Assembly: GCA_016744115.1 (NCBI GenBank)
Contig: JADGEZ010000008.1
Coordinates: 1 to 51,605 of the forward strand
DNA: 51,605 bases
Reading direction: 5' to 3'
From: Sulfurimonas sp.
GTDB lineage: Bacteria; Campylobacterota; Campylobacteria; Campylobacterales; Sulfurimonadaceae
The first letter of the stretch is position 1; every line of letters starts with the position of its first letter. Positions 46,768 through 51,605 of the stretch are shown here, piece by piece. Made by a program: the position numbers and the translations under genes. The notes beneath the pieces were generated by a model, which made no database searches, had not been told where the DNA came from, and saw only the letters and a program-made list of their open reading frames with translations.

Positions 46768-46930
46768 TGGGTATATTCCTTATAATTATATAATAGACTT
46801 CTTGCTTAACACTTTTGTAACAAAGAGTTTGTACAATTATACTCTCCTTGAGTAAGTATACACTTAATACCAGTAATACTTGCATTTTCCTCCATAGATT
46901 TGTAAAAAGATGTGGAGTATTTATGCCCCA

Positions 46931-47146
46931 TTACTTAATTGGTTTTACTAATTTTTTTATCTCTTTTGGAATGTGAGCAAAAGGTATATTTGTTACTCCT
47001 ATTTTTTCACCAGTTTCACTAAACTCCATAACATCTAAATTCATACCAGTTGGATAGTACCTTATCGCTTTGTAAAAGTGTTTTTCAACATTAAATTTAA
47101 TTTTTTTATCTGATAATTCTATACTTTTTTTCTTTTTCTTTCCCAT
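46931..47146 (-). CDS. Small basic hypothetical protein downstream of the CvfB-like gene
   Basis: 71 aa. MGKKKKKSIELSDKKIK at the N-terminus is strongly basic; the rest (FYKAIRYYPTGMNLDVMEF) is mixed. No signal, membrane helix or known motif. It begins 3 nt after the stop of the CvfB-like gene, so it is likely co-transcribed. The basic head would suit RNA or ribosome contact, consistent with its neighbour, but this is a guess. I do not recognise the family. Confidence 0.6.
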   Translation of the reverse strand: MGKKKKKSIELSDKKIKFNVEKHFYKAIRYYPTGMNLDVMEFSETGEKIGVTNIPFAHIPKEIKKLVKPIK

Positions 47147-47149
47147 TTC

Positions 47150-47998
47150 TTAGCCTTTTATATAAATTCCAATATCTTTGACTTCAATCTTACCTGCATC
47201 CACTAGAGTTGTAAGAGAGCGTTTAAATTCCTTTTTACTAAGAGAAAAAACACTTTTGATAAGCTCCGCATCACTCTTATAATTATAAGGCATAATACCG
47301 CCATTGTCTCTTAAGAGATGAAAAATTTTATCTGCTGAAGTTGAATCTTTCTTATTTGATGTTTTTCTTAGACTTAAATCAATATTTCCATCTTTTCTGA
47401 TTGTTTTAATGTAAGCATTTTTTTCATCACCTAAGTTAATATTTTCAAATATTTCATTATGATAAATCAAGCCTTCATATTTCTCTTCAACAATACATTT
47501 GTAACCAAGTGGTGTTTTTGCAATGACTAGGATCTTTACTTCTTGCATTGGTTTTAAACCTTTTACTTTTTGCTCAAAAAAATTACCAAGTTTTTCACTT
47601 CCTACAAGTCTATGGGTGCGTTCATCATAGATAACTTTAATAAATCTTTTTTCTCCCACTTCAAAAGGAGTCTTTTGAAACATATTAGGTACAAGCAAAT
47701 CTTTACTTAAACCCCAGTCCATAAAAGCACCAAAAGGGGCTACATCAACAACTTCAAATAAAGCAAACTCATTAAGCATAGCGGTAGGGTTAAGGGTAGT
47801 TGCTACTAACCTATCTTCTGAATCTGTGTATAAAAACACATCTACAAGGGTATCTTGAAGCATCTCTTTTGTGATATATTGTCCAGGAAGTAAGACATCC
47901 TGTTCATCCTCTGCCATTAAAAAAATACCAGGTTTTGTGTCTCTATCAACTCTGAGCGTATTGATAGCTCCTAATGTTAAGTGAGTGCTTAATGTCAT
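47150..47998 (-). CDS. CvfB/YitL-like S1 RNA-binding protein
   Basis: 282 aa. Tandem S1-like OB folds are visible: EVVDVAPFGAFMDWGLSKDLLVP is the clear S1 landmark (about 80-102); a third, KYEGLIYHNEIF followed by KTIRKDGNIDLSLR, lies at about 170-210. A C-terminal winged-helix region carries SKKEFKRSLTTLVDAGKIEV. This is the layout of the CvfB family, RNA-binding regulators of virulence genes in Staphylococcus. The target is not known here. Followed closely by the 71-aa basic protein. Confidence 0.87.
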   Translation of the reverse strand: MTLSTHLTLGAINTLRVDRDTKPGIFLMAEDEQDVLLPGQYITKEMLQDTLVDVFLYTDSEDRLVATTLNPTAMLNEFALFEVVDVAPFGAFMDWGLSKDLLVPNMFQKTPFEVGEKRFIKVIYDERTHRLVGSEKLGNFFEQKVKGLKPMQEVKILVIAKTPLGYKCIVEEKYEGLIYHNEIFENINLGDEKNAYIKTIRKDGNIDLSLRKTSNKKDSTSADKIFHLLRDNGGIMPYNYKSDAELIKSVFSLSKKEFKRSLTTLVDAGKIEVKDIGIYIKG

Positions 47999-48133
47999 TT
48001 ATTTTCCTTGAGTTCATTGCGTTTTACTTAAAGTATATTTGACATTATATCTCTGTGTTCTTTGGAAACTATTTAATATTAGACTTCTTAAAAAATTTCA
48101 AGCATGTAATTACAAGAACTGTCATTAAGTCAG

Positions 48134-48150
48134 GGCTGTTTCACACAGCC
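48134..48150. repeat. Small perfect hairpin, GGCTGT/ACAGCC
   Basis: GGCTGT (48134-48139), loop TTCAC, ACAGCC (48145-48150). Part of the repeat-filled 331-nt gap between the CvfB-like and desulforubrerythrin genes. No coding sequence is seen in this gap. Confidence 0.5.
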
Positions 48151-48152
48151 TA

Positions 48153-48178
48153 TCATTCTCAACTTGATTTAGAAACTA
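48153..48178. repeat. Dispersed hairpin repeat, CTTGA-loop family, copy 2 (decayed)
   Basis: TCATTCTCAA, CTTGA loop (48163-48167), then TTTAGAAACTA. Stem mostly mismatched. It abuts the next copy, which is in opposite orientation. Confidence 0.5.
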
Positions 48179-48204
48179 GACCCTGAATCAAGTTCAGGGT
48201 GACA
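48176..48204. repeat. Dispersed hairpin repeat, CTTGA-loop family, copy 3 (inverted)
   Basis: ACCCTGAA (48180-48187), TCAAG loop (the complement of CTTGA), TTCAGGGT (48193-48200): perfect 8-bp stem, flanked by CTAG and GACA. Same unit as the other copies on the opposite strand. Confidence 0.65.
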
Positions 48205-48253
48205 AAAGAGCTAAATTAGCTTGTATAAGTAGTCATTGAGTGCTTAAGAATTT

Positions 48254-48280
48254 GTCATTCCGTGCTTGACACGGAATCTA
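48254..48280. repeat. Dispersed hairpin repeat, CTTGA-loop family, copy 4
   Basis: GTC-ATTCCGTG (48257-48264), CTTGA loop (48265-48269), CACGGAAT-CTA (48270-48277): perfect 8-bp stem. Downstream of the desulforubrerythrin gene, where it could also serve as a transcript 3' end. Confidence 0.7.
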
Positions 48281-48329
48281 AAAGCAAGTGAGAAAACAAT
48301 ACTTTTTGCTTAACTCACTTAGTTAGAAG

Positions 48330-48989
48330 CTATTTTTTAGAATTTTGTCTTGATTGATATTCTTGTGGATGATTACAGACTGGGCATTTTTTGAGAGCTT
48401 TTTTCCCATAATGTACATGACCACAAACTTCACATATCCAAGATTCTTCTTCATTTTCACTTAGAAACTCTGCATCAGCCTCTAGCCTTTGAAGAAGCAT
48501 TGTAAACATTTTTTCATGTTCCACTTCAACCTTACCAATACCCGTAAATAATCTAGCAGCTTCTTTATGTCCCTCTTCTTTGGCTATTTGTGCAAAATCA
48601 GGATACATAGTTAGATTTTCATAACTCTCACCGTCTATAGCTGTTTGAAGATTTTCTTTTGTATTTCCAAAACTCTCTTCGCTATCATGGAGCATCCTAT
48701 TTTGCAACGCTAATTCTAACTTTGCATGAACTTTTTCATTATTTGCAGCCCTTTGAAAATGCTCAGCTATATCTCGATAACCCTCTTTTTGTGCCACTTT
48801 AGCAAAATATTCATACTTATTTCTTGCTTGAGATTCACCTGCGAATGCTTTGAGTAAATTTACCATAGTTAAATTTTCTGTCACCATCTCCATCGCTTGA
48901 TTGCAACAGTGAAGTTCACCTCCACCAACATTTTGCACTTCTACTTCATTTGCACATATATTGCACTTGTATGTTTCATACTGTCTCAT
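48330..48989 (-). CDS. rrc: Desulforubrerythrin (rubrerythrin with N-terminal desulforedoxin and C-terminal rubredoxin domains)
   Basis: 219 aa. Residues 1-40 are a desulforedoxin-like iron site (YKCNICANEV with GGGELHCCNQAM). A four-helix diiron domain follows with FAGESQARNKYEYF, EGYRDIAEHF and KVEVEHEKMF supplying Glu/His ligands. The C-terminus is a rubredoxin domain (WICEVCGHVH; KKCPVCNHPQ). This three-part form is the one described in Campylobacter jejuni (Rrc) and reduces hydrogen peroxide. The start at 48989 is set by AAAGGAG 6 nt upstream; an ATG 8 codons further up lacks such a site. A Fur/PerR-like box lies about 90 nt upstream. Confidence 0.92.
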   Translation of the reverse strand: MRQYETYKCNICANEVEVQNVGGGELHCCNQAMEMVTENLTMVNLLKAFAGESQARNKYEYFAKVAQKEGYRDIAEHFQRAANNEKVHAKLELALQNRMLHDSEESFGNTKENLQTAIDGESYENLTMYPDFAQIAKEEGHKEAARLFTGIGKVEVEHEKMFTMLLQRLEADAEFLSENEEESWICEVCGHVHYGKKALKKCPVCNHPQEYQSRQNSKK

Positions 48990-49077
48990 AATAAACTCCT
49001 TTATATTTAACAATTGTACTCCTTAAAACTTAAAGTATAATTATTATCCTTAAATAAAAATTCTTCCATTTAAGTAT

Positions 49078-49096
49078 AATGATATTAATTATCATT
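49078..49096. promoter_or_regulatory. Fur/PerR-like palindromic box
   Basis: AATGATA-TTAAT-TATCATT: a perfect 19-nt palindrome. Its centre, TGATATTAATTATCA, is one base from the 7-1-7 Fur pattern TGATAAT-N-ATTATCA. It lies between divergent genes: desulforubrerythrin and the 53-aa ORF at 49168. Iron or peroxide control fits the first gene. Confidence 0.65.
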
Positions 49097-49167
49097 ATAA
49101 GAATGTTTTAAGCATAAGCTTTGTAGAATTATAAATCTTAATGATAAAACACCTTAAAGGATACAAG

Positions 49168-49329
49168 ATGTCAGATATACAATTAAAATTAGAAATAACT
49201 CTTCTAGTCAATACTTCAGGATACAAAAAAACTAAAAGTATGCTTTGTCCCATTGTACGCATAGTGAGCATGAGACACCAAGATGTACCACATAAACAAA
49301 TTTATAAGGTAGCTAAGTCTATTTTATAA
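49168..49329 (+). CDS. Small hypothetical protein (53 aa) beside the Fur/PerR-like box
   Basis: MSDIQLKLEITLLVNTSGY begins the protein; later MRHQDVPHKQIYKV gives two histidines and a single Cys is in SMLCPI. AAAGGA at 49156-49161 lies 6 nt before the ATG at 49168, better than an ATG nine codons upstream (49141). Codon use is like the neighbours. No domain recognised. Possible iron- or peroxide-controlled small protein by position, but it could be a spurious ORF. Confidence 0.5.
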   Translation: MSDIQLKLEITLLVNTSGYKKTKSMLCPIVRIVSMRHQDVPHKQIYKVAKSIL

Positions 49330-49372
49330 ATTAAAGTTAGAATCACATTAAGATATTATTATCTACATTTGC

Positions 49373-49378
49373 TATAAT
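49373..49378 (+). promoter_or_regulatory. -10 box of the LolD-like gene; transcript may be leaderless
   Basis: TATAAT (49373-49378) lies with its last base 7 nt before the A of the start ATG at 49385, where transcription would begin. No ribosome binding site is visible. The -35 is poor. Confidence 0.5.
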
Positions 49379-49384
49379 CTTTTT

Positions 49385-50026
49385 ATGAATCTATTAAATG
49401 CTAAAAACTTATCACATACTTTTGAATATGAATTATTTTCTGATGTAAATTTACAAATCAATGAAAAAGAGTCTATTGCAATTATAGGGATGAGTGGTAG
49501 TGGAAAATCTACTTTATTGCATATACTTTCAACGCTTTTAGAGCCTCATTCTGGGAAAGTAGAAATATTTAATGAAAATATTTATGAGATGAAACAAAAA
49601 AAACTAGGGGGATTAAAAAGAGATTCTTTAGGTCTTGTATTTCAATCTCACTATCTTTTTAAAGGTTTTTCAGCCTATGAAAACCTCGAAGTAGCGGCAA
49701 TACTTAGTTCTAAGACTATTGATGATAATCTTTTAAAGCAGTTAAACATACAAGAATGCATACAACAAAAAGTTACAGAACTCTCAGGTGGACAGCAACA
49801 GCGTATATCAATTGCTAGAGTTTTAACTAAAAAACCTCGTATAATTTTTGCTGATGAACCAACAGGAAATCTAGATAAACAAACAGCAAACAATGTCATG
49901 AAGCTATTTTTTGAGTACTGTGAAAATGAAAATGCAGGTATGGTTTTGGTAACACATGATGAAACTCTAGCCCGTATGTGCGATAGGGTTTATAAACTAG
50001 AAAATAAAGTTTTAAAAGAGATATAA
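49385..50026 (+). CDS. ABC transporter ATP-binding protein (LolD/MacB-type)
   Basis: 213 aa. Walker A GMSGSGKSTLLH, Q-loop LVFQSHYLFKGFSAYEN, signature LSGGQQQRISIARVL, Walker B RIIFADEPTGNLD and the H-loop VLVTHDE are all intact. The short length and the TGNLD motif match the LolD/MacB group. No permease gene is adjacent: fliR follows 1 nt later. The same ATPase-fliR pair is found in C. jejuni (as I recall, Cj1180c-Cj1179c), so the ATPase may serve a distant permease. Confidence 0.9.
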   Translation: MNLLNAKNLSHTFEYELFSDVNLQINEKESIAIIGMSGSGKSTLLHILSTLLEPHSGKVEIFNENIYEMKQKKLGGLKRDSLGLVFQSHYLFKGFSAYENLEVAAILSSKTIDDNLLKQLNIQECIQQKVTELSGGQQQRISIARVLTKKPRIIFADEPTGNLDKQTANNVMKLFFEYCENENAGMVLVTHDETLARMCDRVYKLENKVLKEI

Positions 50027-50027
50027 A

Positions 50028-50792
50028 ATGCAATGGGCAGTAATATTTCAAGAAGCTAATATTGTTGCTTTTATCTTACTATTTTTTCGTTTTGCATCTC
50101 TTTTTTTAGCTGTTCCTATTTTTTCACATAAAAACATTCCTATGAATGTTAAAGCTGCTATGGCTTTTTTCTTTACTATAGTCTTTTATTCTTCTATGCC
50201 TAGTATCACTTTTGAAGTGACTTTCCCAAATGTTCTTATGGCGGTTTTAAGTGAATTTTTGTTTGGTCTTTGCATAGGAATGGTACTCTTGCTCTCGTAT
50301 AATGTCATAACTTTTGCAGGTGGTCAAATATCTTTTATGATGGGTTTTTCCATGGCAAGTGCAATTGACCCACAATCTGGTGTATCAATGCCCATTATCT
50401 CTCAATTTTTATCTTTGATGGCTCTTATGGTCTTGTTGGTACTTGATTTACATCATTGGATGCTTTTGTATATCAACAATTCCTTAAGTACTATCCCCCT
50501 TGGTGGCTTTATAATGAGTGAGGATCTTTTTAATTATATCATTTATGCAACATCACGAATGTTTTTAGTAGGTTTTATGATAGCCTTTCCTATTATCGCT
50601 TTATCTTGGTTAGCAGATGTAATATTTGGAATGCTAATGAAAACTATGCCTCAGTTTAACCTTCTTGTAATAGGCTTTCCTATAAAAATTATGGTCTCAT
50701 TTGGAGTACTCATTGCAACATTTACCGCTACTATGCTTATAGTCAAGCAAGAGATGTTTGAAGCATTTAATGCCTTAGAGATGTTTTTTTAG
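50028..50792 (+). CDS. fliR: Flagellar biosynthetic protein FliR
   Basis: 254 aa, membrane subunit of the flagellar type III export gate with FliP and FliQ. AFILLFFRFASLFLAVPIF, IPMNVKAAMAFFFTIVFY and ADVIFGMLMKTMPQFNLLVIG (from about residue 200) are typical of FliR/SpaR/YscT. Begins 1 nt after the ATPase gene and probably shares its transcript. The gap after it is occupied by an inverted repeat and then the acidic protein gene. Confidence 0.95.
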   Translation: MQWAVIFQEANIVAFILLFFRFASLFLAVPIFSHKNIPMNVKAAMAFFFTIVFYSSMPSITFEVTFPNVLMAVLSEFLFGLCIGMVLLLSYNVITFAGGQISFMMGFSMASAIDPQSGVSMPIISQFLSLMALMVLLVLDLHHWMLLYINNSLSTIPLGGFIMSEDLFNYIIYATSRMFLVGFMIAFPIIALSWLADVIFGMLMKTMPQFNLLVIGFPIKIMVSFGVLIATFTATMLIVKQEMFEAFNALEMFF

Positions 50793-50837
50793 TTTTTTTT
50801 GATACAATCTTATTAATACAAATTTATTGGGTTCTGC

Positions 50838-50904
50838 GAGACTGTGAAATTACTCCTAAAAGTGATTCTGAACTTGATTCAGAATAAAAGTTTTTCACAG
50901 TCTC
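50838..50904. repeat. Nested inverted repeats between fliR and the acidic protein gene (CTTGA-loop family, copy 5)
   Basis: Outer arms GAGACTGTGAAA (50838-50849) and TTTCACAGTCTC (50893-50904) are perfect 12-bp complements. Inside them ATTCTGAA (50865-50872), loop CTTGA (50873-50877), TTCAGAAT (50878-50885) is a perfect 8-bp hairpin of the dispersed family. The structure ends 5 nt before the AAAGGA of the next gene, so it may be in its 5' leader. Confidence 0.72.
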
Positions 50905-50919
50905 TCCCAAAGGAATAAA

Positions 50920-51605
50920 ATGAAAATTTTGCTTTTAAATGATAATCCAGTAGTGAATAAACTAGTCACATTAAGTGCTCAAAAAACTTCAGATGATTTA
51001 GTGATCGCAAAGAATTTAGAGTCGATAAATAATGGTGCATACGATTTACTTGTTGTTGATGATACGCTATACTCCCATGATTTAATAGAAAATCTTATAA
51101 CTAAAATAACTTTTACACAATCACTTTATATTTGTTCTCGTGATGCTGTTTCAGCTGGTGAATTTACAAGAACAATAAAAAAACCGTTTTTACCTACAGA
51201 TTTAGTAGAACTTTTTTCATCTATTGGAAAGGAAACGAGTAATATTGCGTTAGATGACGAGTTAAGCTTTGAAGATGATAATAGTGTCCTAGATAAAGGC
51301 GAATTACAGGAGGTACAAGGTCTCCTTGATGAGACAGAAACAGACCCAATTGATGAACTAGATTTAGGGAGTGATTTAGATCTTGAACAGGAATTGGCAC
51401 TTGCCTTAGATGATGCAGATATTAAAACAATAGATGAAACTATCTTCGAGGATGATTTAAATATTGAAGAAGAGTTGAGCTTAGATCTAGTTGATGATGA
51501 CTTTGGTATCGAAGAAGAACTGATTTTAGATCCAGTTGAAGAGAAAACTCAAACAGTGAATGAGCTAGAAGATGACTTAGCTATCGAAGAAGAACTGATT
51601 TTAGA
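50920..51605 (+). CDS. Acidic protein with N-terminal receiver-like domain and acidic repeats (partial, runs off window)
   Basis: The frame is open from ATG at 50920 (RBS AAAGGA at 50909-50914) to the window end; at least 228 codons. Residues 1 to about 103 look like a degenerate response-regulator receiver: MKILLLNDNPVVNKLV, the phospho-acceptor site region YDLLVVDDTLY and the closing IKKPFLPTDLVELF with the conserved Lys. From about 115 the sequence is highly acidic with repeats of the form DDLxIEEELxLD. The DNA ATCGAAGAAGAACTGATTTT recurs at 51508 and 51583. C. jejuni has a highly acidic protein directly after fliR (Cj1178c, from memory). The function is unknown; a role beside the flagellar export gate is only positional. 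Confidence 0.8.
   Translation, partial: MKILLLNDNPVVNKLVTLSAQKTSDDLVIAKNLESINNGAYDLLVVDDTLYSHDLIENLITKITFTQSLYICSRDAVSAGEFTRTIKKPFLPTDLVELFSSIGKETSNIALDDELSFEDDNSVLDKGELQEVQGLLDETETDPIDELDLGSDLDLEQELALALDDADIKTIDETIFEDDLNIEEELSLDLVDDDFGIEEELILDPVEEKTQTVNELEDDLAIEEELIL

Noticed and set aside
48080-48089. TAGACTTCTT as a third MITE fragment
   Set aside because: Only 10 nt; likely by chance in AT-rich DNA. Mentioned only with the 12-nt match.

Overview
The window is a low-GC chromosomal segment that looks like a Campylobacterota (Epsilonproteobacteria) genome, most likely a Sulfurimonas-type sulfur oxidiser. The basis is the combination of a flavocytochrome-c-type sulfide dehydrogenase and a sulfide:quinone oxidoreductase, an MqnP-type prenyltransferase (menaquinone), a desulforubrerythrin as in Campylobacter jejuni, an spc operon without rpmD (L30), and the order ABC ATPase - fliR - acidic protein, which I recall from C. 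jejuni. No tRNA, rRNA, CRISPR array, prophage or intact insertion sequence was seen.

Layout. 1-5.0 kb: sulfide oxidation (Tat-exported flavoprotein, Tat-exported Rieske protein, short cytochrome c, EamA permease, SQR). 5.0-7.5 kb: CNNM-type protein and MgtE (Mg2+ transport). 7.5-14 kb: SDR oxidoreductase, fliD-fliS plus a small partner, EAL/HDOD protein, DEDDh exonuclease, DUF4139 protein. 14-15.9 kb: secreted amidase and DUF819 membrane protein. 15.9-17.9 kb: rpsB-tsf behind a structured leader. 17.9-23.9 kb: a compact six-gene signalling operon. 23.9-29.6 kb: bcp, DUF420, dedA, murG, ftsW, two small proteins, mqnP. 29.8-29.9 kb: a MITE-like element. 30-34.4 kb: Kef-type antiporter, pyrG, AlkC-like protein. 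34.5-45.3 kb: rpsJ-to-infA ribosomal operon with secY and map. 45.3-51.6 kb: chemoreceptor, chorismate mutase, CvfB-like protein, desulforubrerythrin with a Fur/PerR-like box, LolD-like ATPase, fliR and the start of an acidic receiver-like protein.

The most striking system lies at 17879-23921 (minus strand): YfiR-like periplasmic protein, TonB-dependent receptor, CHASE8-HAMP-PP2C phosphatase (SiaA-like), HD-GYP phosphodiesterase with a SiaD-like helical stalk, SiaB-like kinase, SiaC-like phosphoprotein. Genes overlap or nearly touch throughout. It looks like a YfiR/CHASE8 envelope-sensing front end joined to a Sia partner-switch, with the usual diguanylate cyclase replaced by an HD-GYP domain. 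The expected output would therefore be c-di-GMP degradation rather than synthesis. The domain assignments come from reading motifs; the wiring is inference.

A second layer is non-coding: dispersed hairpins with a constant CTTGA loop and changing complementary stems, a perfect 24-bp terminal-inverted-repeat element, a three-copy GCATAAAT motif before the SQR gene, and structured leaders or spacers in ribosomal protein genes.
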